NCBI GenBank assembly: GCA_016211085.1
Contig: JACQSY010000116.1
Span: forward strand, 1-45,997
Source: Acidobacteriota bacterium
GTDB taxonomy: Bacteria; Acidobacteriota; UBA6911; RPQK01; JACQSY01
Direction of reading: 5' to 3'
DNA length: 45,997 nt
Shown here: positions 35,221 to 43,447 of the stretch, in pieces
Layout of the letters: the number at the start of each line of letters is the position of its first letter
Numbering within the stretch: position 1 is the stretch's first letter
Made by a program: the position numbers and the translations under genes
The notes under the pieces: generated by a model
The model's database searches: none
What the model saw: only the letters and a program-made list of their open reading frames with translations
What the model was told of the DNA's origin: nothing

Positions 35221-36734
35221 GAAGCAAGCGACGACGCATCCTGATTTCAATCGGAACGATTAGCTCCTCCTTTCTCGCAGGAGGAGTTGCGGCAGCGGCC
35301 AATCTGCTTTTTTTAGGAGAATTCAGGCATTCGCTGCGCTGGCAACTCGAACTGGCCGCAGCATCCTGTTTCCTGGCGGCGTTGATTTCGGCAGTGTTGC
35401 TGATTCGCATGCTCAATCCGGCTTTCATGGAGAGAACCTTCCGTCTCTCCTCCTCAGCCTGGCTGATCATGGCAATAGCAGTGTTGTTACTGGTCGTCGC
35501 CTTCCTCCCGATTCCCTCAGCACGATCGCGCACCGGCGGCACGATCTTTTCATCGGGGATCGTGGTGGTTATTTTCAGCGCAATGCTTGCTGCGCCTGAA
35601 ATCACTGCCGGACGTGTCGCAGTTGTGATCCGGAGCAACGGCGCCCGACGAGCGGCTTTCGTGGCATGGTGCCTCGCCTCGACCCTGGTCTTACTTGAAG
35701 CAGGCACTCGTGTGTTGCCAGGTTGGATTAGGCCGAATGGAGTTTTCAGCTCGGACCAACGCCGGCTCAGGCTGGTTCCTTTTCATCCGATTCGCGGTTC
35801 AATCGGAAAGGCGAACTCGGAAGGATATAACGATGTGGAATGGACCCCAGCCAGCAACGTCCTGCGTATTGCAGCTATTGGAGACTCTTTCGTCTATGGC
35901 GTGGTCGGTTATGATGACAATTTGATGACCTTGCTCGAAGGGGAGCTTTCCAAGGAAACCGGCGTCGAGGTCATGAATTTTGGAGTGCCCGGGGCCGGCC
36001 CCACAGATTATCTCGAAATACTGCGGCTGGATGTCCTGAAATACAGGCCGGACGTAGTGCTTTTGAATATTTATGTGGGCAACGACCTCAGGGACGGCCT
36101 GGCCCGCGACCGCTTTTTCGTGGCCGGCTTCCCCGCGGGCGCAAAGGTAGTCACCAATCCGCTTCAGGCCGTCGTAGATCCTGCTCGATGGAACCTCTAT
36201 CACCTTGTCCGAATTTTCTCTCTTTCCTACACCTCGGCAAGGAATGCATCCTTTGGACACTTTGTTGAGGAAAAGGGGACTTATTCGCCGGAATTTTATG
36301 GGCAGTATGCATCACGCCAACTGAAAGCCTTTCTGCGGAAAGAAGGACCGTCGAAAAACGAAATACGTGTGCAACGCTACCTGGATGCTATCGTAAATGT
36401 GAGCCGCCGCGAGGACGCTTTGGCCGTGCTGGCAATATTTCCGACCGAATACCAGGTTGACGCTCGATTCCTGGAGACCGCTCTATCCTACTCTCGCCAC
36501 GAACTTAGTGATCTGGATCTCGAAAGGCCGCAACGCCGGCTTCTGGAGTGGGCTCGCGAGCACCGGGTTCCGGCCATCGATCTTTTGCCCTCCTTTCGCA
36601 GTGCTGCGAAAAACGAGCGCCTTTATGCAAAGAACGATGGTCACTGGAATCGGAAAGGAAATGGGCTGGCTGCACAGGTTCTTGCTCGTGAATTGACGCC
36701 GTTGTTGCAGCGGCGCCCTGTTCAGCATCCTTAA
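35217..36734 (+). CDS. Membrane-anchored SGNH-hydrolase-like protein
   Basis: The 505-residue protein has four to five N-terminal membrane helices (about residues 8-33, 47-66, 80-100, 110-128 and 146-165). An SGNH domain follows: block I AAIGDSFVYG (Ser224), block II NFGVPGAGPTDY, block III NIYVGNDLRDG (Asn289) and a C-terminal NDGHWNRKGN carrying the catalytic His. Proteins of this layout (AlgX/AlgJ- or OafB-like) add or remove O-acyl groups on surface sugars in the periplasm. The ATG at 35217 overlaps the deacetylase stop. An acyl donor partner (MBOAT or acyltransferase-3) is not seen nearby, so direction and substrate remain open. Confidence 0.82.
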   Translation: MRSKRRRILISIGTISSSFLAGGVAAAANLLFLGEFRHSLRWQLELAAASCFLAALISAVLLIRMLNPAFMERTFRLSSSAWLIMAIAVLLLVVAFLPIPSARSRTGGTIFSSGIVVVIFSAMLAAPEITAGRVAVVIRSNGARRAAFVAWCLASTLVLLEAGTRVLPGWIRPNGVFSSDQRRLRLVPFHPIRGSIGKANSEGYNDVEWTPASNVLRIAAIGDSFVYGVVGYDDNLMTLLEGELSKETGVEVMNFGVPGAGPTDYLEILRLDVLKYRPDVVLLNIYVGNDLRDGLARDRFFVAGFPAGAKVVTNPLQAVVDPARWNLYHLVRIFSLSYTSARNASFGHFVEEKGTYSPEFYGQYASRQLKAFLRKEGPSKNEIRVQRYLDAIVNVSRREDALAVLAIFPTEYQVDARFLETALSYSRHELSDLDLERPQRRLLEWAREHRVPAIDLLPSFRSAAKNERLYAKNDGHWNRKGNGLAAQVLARELTPLLQRRPVQHP

Positions 36735-36737
36735 ACT

Positions 36738-37670
36738 ATGCCGCTGGTAAGTGTCATTGTCCCGGCCTTCAATTCTCCCCATCTGCTTCGTGAAACACTG
36801 CATTCGATAATGCAGCAGAGCTTCCGTGATTTTGAGGTGCTGGTAGTGGACGACGGGTCGGCGCCGGAACTGCGCACCGTGGTGATTCCGTGGAAGGGTC
36901 AAGTCCGATATTTCAGGAAGGAGAACGGAGGCCCGGCCAGCGCCCGTAATTTCGGGATCAGCCGTTCGGCGGGGGCTCTTCTCGCCTTTTGTGATCACGA
37001 TGATCTTTGGTTTCCGCACAAGCTTGCCCGCCACTTGGAGATGCATCGCCGAAGTCCCGAAGTGGGGCTTTCTTTTTCACAGGTCATTCCTTTCTCCTCA
37101 CAAGAAGGTCCCAGGCCGGCTCTTCCACCCTTGACCATTCGCAGCTTGGGAAAAAATGCATTCGCCAGTTTCTTGCGCAGGAATCCCATCGTCACTTCTT
37201 CTGCAGTCGTGATCACCCGGGCTGCGGTCGAGAAGGCGGGAGTGTTTGATGAGGATTTGATGCAATCAGACGATACTGAGTATTGGCTGAGGTTGTCGCG
37301 ACACGTTCCCTTTGACTTTATTGGGGAACCTCTGGTGACATACCGTCTCCATGCCGGTAACCTCAGTCGCAATATCGCTGTCTCCGATCGGGAGCACCTG
37401 GCTATTTATGAAAAATTACACCGCTGGCCCGGCCTGGGTCACTCGGCACGAGCGGCGGTACGGGCCCGTTGGACGCGTCATTTACTAAGCTGCGTGAGGC
37501 ACCGCTTGCGCGACGGACAGTGGCATGAGGCGAATTCCTTGATCCGAGAGGCCGTCCGGAAAAAACCGCTTTCCTTGCGCGTGCGACGCTATCAGGCAAT
37601 GACCTGGTGGCGCTGCAAAAAGGCTGGCGAGGCACAACAGAATATTAGTGATAAGCTGCTCTTCCGTTGA
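36738..37670 (+). CDS. GT2-family glycosyltransferase
   Basis: The 310-residue GT-A protein has VSVIVPAFNSPHLLRETLHSI, LVVDDGSAP, ENGGPASARNFGI, the metal-binding CDHDDLW and SDDTEYWLRLS, all standard for inverting GT2 enzymes. The C-terminal 80 residues are basic and helical and may lie on the membrane. It follows the SGNH gene by three bases. Which sugar it adds to the core cannot be told. Confidence 0.9.
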   Translation: MPLVSVIVPAFNSPHLLRETLHSIMQQSFRDFEVLVVDDGSAPELRTVVIPWKGQVRYFRKENGGPASARNFGISRSAGALLAFCDHDDLWFPHKLARHLEMHRRSPEVGLSFSQVIPFSSQEGPRPALPPLTIRSLGKNAFASFLRRNPIVTSSAVVITRAAVEKAGVFDEDLMQSDDTEYWLRLSRHVPFDFIGEPLVTYRLHAGNLSRNIAVSDREHLAIYEKLHRWPGLGHSARAAVRARWTRHLLSCVRHRLRDGQWHEANSLIREAVRKKPLSLRVRRYQAMTWWRCKKAGEAQQNISDKLLFR

Positions 37671-37748
37671 ACAATTGCCTCGAAAGACACCTTCAAAGAC
37701 GCCTTAAAGGAAGGCAGCCGTACGCGGTTCGAGACTTTTCAAAGCAAC

Positions 37749-38726
37749 ATGCGCGTACTCGTAATTGGCAAGTCAAAGCGGCACACCCGAAGGAATGTCC
37801 TGCTGGCCCGAGGTTTTGCAAATCTGGGCCATCGCGTCGTCCGACTGAATTATTCACGTGCACGTTCGCTTGCGGGGAGGCGCCTGGCTGACTTTTACAT
37901 GCAGCTTTGGGTCACTGTCTTTCGACCTGACCTGATCCTGGTGGCCTCAACCGACATTCCTCCCAGAATGCTTTCGCGCTGGAGAAGCTTCTCGCGAGTT
38001 GCAATCTACTACGCTGATTACACTGACCCGCTGTCGGCACGAATCGTGAAGTGTGGCCGAAATGCAGATCTCTTCTTCATCACTAATCGGGGTCAGATCC
38101 CGGCGTTGTATGAGGAAGGTGTTAAGGAGGTGCATTTCGTCACCGGAGGCTGCGATGCAAAAGTCCATCGCCGGGTGTTTCGGGTGCCCGAACGTTTTCA
38201 AAGCGATGTCGCTTTTATCGGTAGGCCATCCCCCACTGAACGAGTTGAATTCTTGCGGGATTTGCAGGCGAAGTTCCAGGTGAAGATCTGGGGACCAGGC
38301 TGGGAAAATTACGGGTTGAAGAGCTGTCAACAACACGTAGACATTCGTGATTACCGGAGAATCTGTGCGGGAGCGCGCATAGTGATCGGCTACGATGCCA
38401 CGGATCAAGTTGAGCTTTATTTCTCCAACCGGACATGGTTGACGCTGGGATGCGGCGGATTTCTGCTGACGCGGTACGTTCCGAGCCTGGAGCGGTTGTT
38501 TGTCCGGCGCAAGCACCTCGACTGGTTTGGCTCGATGAGCGAATGTGCGGAGCGTATTGAATATTATCTTGCCAACCCGCAGGAGCGAGAACAGATTGCA
38601 CAAAACGGCCATGCTCACGCCCATCAGAATTACCGGTTCTCCGACGTGGCCCAGGCAATTCTGGCCGCGGCTTTCCAGAAGCAACGGGAACAGGTTAACC
38701 CGCTCTCCGTCGCACCCATCTTGTGA
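37749..38726 (+). CDS. CgeB-like GT-B glycosyltransferase
   Basis: The 325-residue protein begins MRVLVIGKSKRHTRRNVLLARGFANLGHRVVRLNY and has a second Rossmann half starting SDVAFIGRPSPTERVEFL, then RICAGARIVIGYDATDQVELYFSNRTWLTLGCGGFLLTRYVPSLERLF and CAERIEYYLANPQEREQIAQNGHAHA. This is the DUF3880/CgeB-type glycosyltransferase arrangement. It is the last gene of the plus-strand core operon. Its end overlaps the end of the opposing kinase-like gene by 32 bases. Confidence 0.85.
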   Translation: MRVLVIGKSKRHTRRNVLLARGFANLGHRVVRLNYSRARSLAGRRLADFYMQLWVTVFRPDLILVASTDIPPRMLSRWRSFSRVAIYYADYTDPLSARIVKCGRNADLFFITNRGQIPALYEEGVKEVHFVTGGCDAKVHRRVFRVPERFQSDVAFIGRPSPTERVEFLRDLQAKFQVKIWGPGWENYGLKSCQQHVDIRDYRRICAGARIVIGYDATDQVELYFSNRTWLTLGCGGFLLTRYVPSLERLFVRRKHLDWFGSMSECAERIEYYLANPQEREQIAQNGHAHAHQNYRFSDVAQAILAAAFQKQREQVNPLSVAPIL

Positions 38727-39438
38727 TCCAGAGACGAAGTTGAGGATGGCAAGGAGGGAGTACATGGCTGAAATAAGCGGACAGAAACTCTCGCCGCTGC
38801 GCGCTGGCCAGAGAAAGTCTCAGCAAATTCCGCTCAATCCGAACAAGATCCGTCAGTCTGCTATGCCATGCGGATCTGCGCCGGGCCCTTTGAAAGTCAA
38901 TAAAGCGAATCGACCCTGTGTTCTGATCCACGAGAATATGGTGGGGATGCAGCCCGCGATGAACCAAGCCGGCTGAGTGCACTACGGCCAATGTGCGTCC
39001 GATTCCGTGGGCCAACTGAGATAACAGGGATGGCTCAAAAGAACCCATCCTTGAAAAGCAATGGTGAAGGTCTATGCCATTTTTTACGCCGCTGACCGCA
39101 AGCAAAGCTCTGCGGCCGCAGGTCTTTAGAAAAAGAGGTTCAGGAGAAACCTGGGCCCCATGGAGCATCTTGAGGGCCTCCCATTCTCGTCTCGACCTGC
39201 ATACCAGTCCGAAACCGGCCCAATAACTGTTGAGGTACTCGCGCCATCCGGTGCGAAGTCCGTCCTTGAGAAAGAGGATTTTATTTTGAACTTCAAGCAA
39301 GCTCACATGCGCCGTCCGCGACCGGTGGGTTCTCACACGCAACAGTTTCATCGGGTTCGGACATCCGGGATTTCCCTGAACCAAGCGATCCAGGGCTATG
39401 GGCTCGGTGAAGAACTTCCTCGGTTCGCAAGCTTTCAC
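38695..39438 (-). CDS. WaaP/InaA-like LPS kinase homologue lacking the catalytic Asp
   Basis: The 247-residue protein has a kinase fold: a Lys in ILFLKDGLRTGWREYL, an acidic helix (SRREWEALKMLHG), LLSQLAHGIGRTLAVVHSAGLVHRGLHPHHILV and FIDFQRARRR. The His in place of the usual Asn in the catalytic loop is normal for WaaP-type heptose kinases, and Asp181 of the metal site is kept. The catalytic Asp of HRD, however, is Gly162 here. It may be a pseudokinase or use altered chemistry. The GTG at 39438 overlaps the LpxL-type gene stop (GTGA) and has AAGGA about 8 bases upstream. The frame is open further up without similarity. It is the last gene of the minus-strand operon. Confidence 0.8.
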   Translation of the reverse strand: MKACEPRKFFTEPIALDRLVQGNPGCPNPMKLLRVRTHRSRTAHVSLLEVQNKILFLKDGLRTGWREYLNSYWAGFGLVCRSRREWEALKMLHGAQVSPEPLFLKTCGRRALLAVSGVKNGIDLHHCFSRMGSFEPSLLSQLAHGIGRTLAVVHSAGLVHRGLHPHHILVDQNTGSIRFIDFQRARRRSAWHSRLTDLVRIERNLLRLSLASAQRREFLSAYFSHVLPPCHPQLRLWITRWVRRRAG

Positions 39439-40442
39439 GACGGTGTCCTTCTGAGCGCCAGGCCCGTTTCCCTGACACGGACGTAAGAAGCGTAGAACGG
39501 GTAGCCGTGTGCCTGCTTGGAGGGAAGCCGCTTCCATCGTTTGTAGCACCAATGCCAGAATTCCGGCTTGTCGCGGATTATTCGTTCGCAATAGTCCAGG
39601 CATCGCTGTGTAATCTCACGCACATCGTCCTCAGGCGACTGGCGGCGGCTCCCCTGAATCTCATTGCTGAATGTCAGCCGGAATTTCCCACGGCCAAGCG
39701 GGTGAGCGACTGCATATATGATGGGTGCTCCCGTGCGTACGGCCAGTCTCGCTGCTGCGGAGTCACTGAAAACACTCAGGCCGAAAAATCTTACCCAAAC
39801 CCCTCCGTCACGACGGGGATTGAGGTCGTTGGCAAAAGCAACGCGCTCTCCATTTCGCAGCGCCCTCAACGCGACGCCGGCGGCGCGATGGCGCGGCACT
39901 GTCCTGTTTCCAGAATGTGCACGCAATTCATTAAAGACCCGATCGCAAAAAGCGTCGGAGATCGATTGCACCACGACGGTAAAAGGCTCTCCCAGCAGCC
40001 CGATGGCCAGTCCCACCATTTCCCAGTCGCCATAGTGGAGTGTGAGGCCGATGAGGCCTTTTCCACGCGAGTGCATTTCGCGCAGTCGTTCCAGTCCCTT
40101 CCAATCCACTTCCACCAGCCGCTTGAATTGTGCCGGATCCAACCGGGGTGTCCAAAAGTGAAGCAGCAGAGTGGACGCAAAATTCTGAAGCGACGCGCGC
40201 ACGATTGTCCGTTTTTCCCGCCCGCTCTTTTCAGAGCCAAACGCAGCCTCCACGTTGGCCATGCCGACGCGCCGCCAACCCGGCATCAGAAAATAACCCG
40301 CGCTGCCAGTCCATTGTCCGATGCACCACACCAGCGTGCGAGGTAAGCGAGGAATGATCGCCTTGAGCATCAGTATCCCCAGGCTGGCCAGACCATGACG
40401 GATCCTTATCCAGGCGCGACTATGTTTGTTGCGTGGCGACAT
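39435..40442 (-). CDS. Lipid A acyltransferase of the LpxL/HtrB family
   Basis: These enzymes add secondary acyl chains to Kdo-lipid A from acyl-ACP. The 335-residue protein has an N-terminal membrane segment (about residues 17-40), VGMANVEAAF, the catalytic HYGDWE (His136, Glu141), and the conserved RRDGGVWVRFFG and GAPIIYAVAHPLGRGKFRLTF. The C terminus PEFWHWCYKRWKRLPSK is the classic PEQWLWxHxRWK end. The ATG at 40442 lies 5 bases after the MsbA-type gene stop and lacks a ribosome-binding site, so translation is probably coupled. An ATG at 40370 would cut into the membrane segment. Confidence 0.93.
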   Translation of the reverse strand: MSPRNKHSRAWIRIRHGLASLGILMLKAIIPRLPRTLVWCIGQWTGSAGYFLMPGWRRVGMANVEAAFGSEKSGREKRTIVRASLQNFASTLLLHFWTPRLDPAQFKRLVEVDWKGLERLREMHSRGKGLIGLTLHYGDWEMVGLAIGLLGEPFTVVVQSISDAFCDRVFNELRAHSGNRTVPRHRAAGVALRALRNGERVAFANDLNPRRDGGVWVRFFGLSVFSDSAAARLAVRTGAPIIYAVAHPLGRGKFRLTFSNEIQGSRRQSPEDDVREITQRCLDYCERIIRDKPEFWHWCYKRWKRLPSKQAHGYPFYASYVRVRETGLALRRTPS

Positions 40443-40447
40443 GCATT

Positions 40448-42370
40448 TTAACTTAGTTCAGGCCGGATGACCCGGGGCAGTACCCGGTTTTTCAACTCAT
40501 ATTGCTTCAAGGCAAAGCCTCCAGACCCGGTTAGCTCTGAATAATTACGTGACCCCGGCGAGAGCTGAATACGGACCAATTCAGAGTAAATCGCGCAACG
40601 TCGAATTAACTCCGCGTGAGAACCGATGTCGGCAATTTCCCCTTGGCTGAGTACCAGAATGAAATCGGCGTTGACCACGGTGCTGAGCCGGTGAGCAATG
40701 GCAAACACTGTGCATCGGCCCCGCAAGAACTGAAGTGCTTTCTGAATTTGCTCTTCTGATTCAGTGTCGATTTGATTGGTCGCCTCATCAAGAATCAAGA
40801 TAGAAGGATTACGCAAAATAGCCCGGGCGATGGCAATCCTTTGTTTTTGCCCGCCGGAAATCCCCCACCCGAGCTCCCCCAGTTGCGTCTGGTACCCCTG
40901 TGGAAGGTGTGAGATAAACTCATGTGCCTGTGCCATACGTGCAGCCGACTCGATGGCCTGTAAATCTATCTTTGAGCTTCCGTAGGCAATATTTTCAGCG
41001 ACACTACCCTGGAAAAGCACCGGGTCCTGCGGTACGAAGGCAATGAGGCGGCGCAGAGTCGAGAGCCCGACGTCTCTGATATCGATTCCATCAACAAGTA
41101 TCCGGCCCGAACCGACGTCAAAGATACGAGGCAAAAGACTGACCAACGTGCTCTTGCCTGCTCCATTGGCCCCCACCAGCGCTACAAAACTTCCAAACGA
41201 AACCTCGAAAGAAATATCTCGCAGCGCTGCTCGGTGATGCCCGGGATAAGTAAAACCCACCTGATGGAACTGGATGCTTTTCTTATGGCGCTGGATAAAA
41301 GGAGCTGCGGAGGTATGTGCGTCCTCTTCAACCGGCAGCCGCATGAGGTCAAGAAGCCGCTCCGCTGCAGCACCCGTTTCCTCAATTTTGTTGGCAAGCT
41401 TGGTCAGCGGCTTGATGCTTTGGCCGGCGACTGCCAAAGCCAGCAATGCAGTCATAAAGCTAGAGGGATCGACACCCTGTCGGAAAATCTGCCAGGCCGC
41501 AGCGCAGAAAGAAAGGCTGACAAAGAAAATAGTGACGATCTCAACCAGGGGAGATGAGAGCGATTTTAAACGGTTGAGTGAGTGCTCTTCCCGCAGCAGA
41601 TCCCTATTGACGGTGCCGAACCTTTCCTTCTCCCATGCTTCAGCCTGCTGCAGTTTGACCACCTGCAATCCTCGCAGGGCCTCGTCGGCGCTATGAAGCA
41701 ACCTGGCGTGTTCGTGAAGAACCCGATGCGAGTGCCGGCGTATGGAAGACCCAAAGCGCCGCACCAGCAACATCATTCCTGGCGCACTCACCAGCGCTGT
41801 CAAGGTAATTCGCCAGTCGACCAGGGCGGCAACAGTGACTGCTGCCGCTGCCTGGCAGAGATCCCCCAGCCCCTTTCCCAAAATTGCCGTAAATCCGGAA
41901 CTTAAAACCGCGCAGTCCGAGATGATGCGGCTGATAAGACTGCTTTTGCCGATTTGCGTGATTGAGAGGATTGGAGCGCGCACCAGACGCTTGAAAATGC
42001 GCTCGCGCCACCTTGCCGTAGCTTTGAGGACCGCCGAGGCTGTTGCCAACTCATGACCAAACCGTGCCACGCTTCCCAAAACAGCCAGGAAAAAAATAAA
42101 ACCTATGACGCTCACAAACGCCCAGAACGGATCGGCGGGGACGATTTTGACCACAACTCTGCCGGCCTCAGGGAACCCGAATTGAGCAATCTGGTCCTGA
42201 ATCAGCTCGCCCGTTGATCTTTTTTCTTTCAAAAGCAACTGAAAAACAGAACGGGTCATCCCCAGACCCGCTCCCAACGAGGCGGCTGAAATCAAAGTTG
42301 CGGCGCAGGCCAGTAGCAATTGAGGTTTGAATGAGAGAAGAACGGACGCAGCTTTCCAAAATGGTTTCAC
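40448..42370 (-). CDS. msbA: MsbA-type lipid A export ABC transporter
   Basis: The 640-residue half-transporter joins a six-helix membrane domain (residues 10-330) to an ATPase domain with Walker A GANGAGKST (400-408), the signature ISGGQKQR (usually LSGGQ) and Walker B ILILDEAT near 524-530, followed by the switch His in AIAHRLST. It should flip core-lipid A across the inner membrane. The GTG at 42370 has GGAG 6 bases upstream. The extended loop between helices 1 and 2 (residues 45-80) is longer than in E. coli MsbA. It is placed between waaC and the LpxL-type acyltransferase, which supports the lipid A role. Confidence 0.9.
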   Translation of the reverse strand: MKPFWKAASVLLSFKPQLLLACAATLISAASLGAGLGMTRSVFQLLLKEKRSTGELIQDQIAQFGFPEAGRVVVKIVPADPFWAFVSVIGFIFFLAVLGSVARFGHELATASAVLKATARWRERIFKRLVRAPILSITQIGKSSLISRIISDCAVLSSGFTAILGKGLGDLCQAAAAVTVAALVDWRITLTALVSAPGMMLLVRRFGSSIRRHSHRVLHEHARLLHSADEALRGLQVVKLQQAEAWEKERFGTVNRDLLREEHSLNRLKSLSSPLVEIVTIFFVSLSFCAAAWQIFRQGVDPSSFMTALLALAVAGQSIKPLTKLANKIEETGAAAERLLDLMRLPVEEDAHTSAAPFIQRHKKSIQFHQVGFTYPGHHRAALRDISFEVSFGSFVALVGANGAGKSTLVSLLPRIFDVGSGRILVDGIDIRDVGLSTLRRLIAFVPQDPVLFQGSVAENIAYGSSKIDLQAIESAARMAQAHEFISHLPQGYQTQLGELGWGISGGQKQRIAIARAILRNPSILILDEATNQIDTESEEQIQKALQFLRGRCTVFAIAHRLSTVVNADFILVLSQGEIADIGSHAELIRRCAIYSELVRIQLSPGSRNYSELTGSGGFALKQYELKNRVLPRVIRPELS

Positions 42371-42388
42371 TTGTCACTCCATTCTTTG

Positions 42389-43402
42389 TCAAACCGGATC
42401 GAGGTTCGCAAAGGACAACTTGTCGATCACTTCTTCAGGCCCCAGAGCTTGAAGACAGCGCCTTCGGCATCGCGGCAGCAGGCAAGTATCGCATCCTGCG
42501 GGGCGAAGAATGTGTCCGCGTCCGGGAGGCCAGGGCCCGGTGCGACGGGGATCCGTAGGCCCGTAGAGAGCCAGAAGAGGTGCCCGCGTGGCGGCGGCTA
42601 TGTGCAAGGGCCCCGTGTCGCAGCCTACCACCGCCTCTGATAACTCGAAAAGAGGTTTCAGCTCCCGGAGGCTCAGCGCGCCAAAGAATAAACGCAGCCT
42701 TTCAGGCCTTCTGACTTTGCTGGCGATCCTCTGGGCTAGAGCCGCCTCTCGGGTACAGCCAGCCAAAGCTATTATCTTTCCTCGATCCGTCAGCCAGTCA
42801 GCTAGCGTGGCCCAGCAAGCCTCCGGCCACAGTTTGGAATCCCAACTGGCCGCCGGCAGCAGGGTGTACAAGCCGGAATTGCCGGATCCTATCAGGCCTG
42901 CCACCTTTCGATGATCGGCCTCGCTGCTGTACAGGTTAAGTTTCGGTGCGCTGGGCCTTGCCAGGCCGAGAACGTCCAGGGGCTCCAGGCAAGCCTCAAC
43001 TGCATGGCGCACAGTCCGCCGCCGGTGGGGCAGTTGATGCTCAATGAAAGGAAACATTCCTCGACCGATCTTTTTCCTTGCCCGCGAAAGCAACAGCAGC
43101 AGGTAACTGCGCCCTCTGCCCTGTAAATCAATGGCCAGATCAAAGGTGGTTTTTCGGAGTTCGGAAACGAGAGCGGTCAAACGTCTTGCGACAGGGGACA
43201 CACTTGAATTGCCAAAAGGATCACGAGGGAACAGCAGCAGCTCGTCTACGTCCGGGTGACCTTCCAACAGCGAAGACATGCCGGCGTCAACAGCCCACGT
43301 GATGCGGGCTCCTGTCACGGCTTTGAGTTGCCGCACGGCAGGGGTACTCATGACGATATCTCCCACCGAGGATAGCTTTATAATCAGGATTCTCTGGAGC
43401 AC
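42389..43402 (-). CDS. waaC: ADP-heptose:LPS heptosyltransferase I
   Basis: WaaC adds the first heptose to Kdo2-lipid A. The 337-residue GT9 protein starts QRILIIKLSSVGDIVMSTPAVRQLK and has AIDLQGRGRS, TLLPAASWDSKLWP, VVGCDTGPLHIAAATRAPLLALYGPTDPRRTGPW and a Cys-rich C terminus. It is clearly different from the waaF product. The GTG at 43402 directly abuts AAGGA, which is too close for efficient initiation, so the true start may differ by a few codons. It is the first gene of the minus-strand operon waaC-msbA-lpxL-kinase, divergent from the last gene of the window with only 45 bases between. Confidence 0.9.
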   Translation of the reverse strand: MLQRILIIKLSSVGDIVMSTPAVRQLKAVTGARITWAVDAGMSSLLEGHPDVDELLLFPRDPFGNSSVSPVARRLTALVSELRKTTFDLAIDLQGRGRSYLLLLLSRARKKIGRGMFPFIEHQLPHRRRTVRHAVEACLEPLDVLGLARPSAPKLNLYSSEADHRKVAGLIGSGNSGLYTLLPAASWDSKLWPEACWATLADWLTDRGKIIALAGCTREAALAQRIASKVRRPERLRLFFGALSLRELKPLFELSEAVVGCDTGPLHIAAATRAPLLALYGPTDPRRTGPWPPGRGHILRPAGCDTCLLPRCRRRCLQALGPEEVIDKLSFANLDPV

Positions 43403-43447
43403 TCCTTATACATATGACACAGCATTGAGCCCAAATAGAAGAATTTC

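Noticed and set aside
39507-40346. 279-codon frame on the plus strand opposite the LpxL-type gene
   Set aside because: The composition is random and there are no motifs. The opposite strand encodes a clear LpxL family enzyme with HX4E and the conserved C terminus.
43403-43447. Promoter pair in the 45-base gap between waaC and the barrel-kinase gene
   Set aside because: AT-rich TATGTATAA is present on the minus strand, but the best -35 spacing and matches are poor, and transcription would start at the GTG itself.
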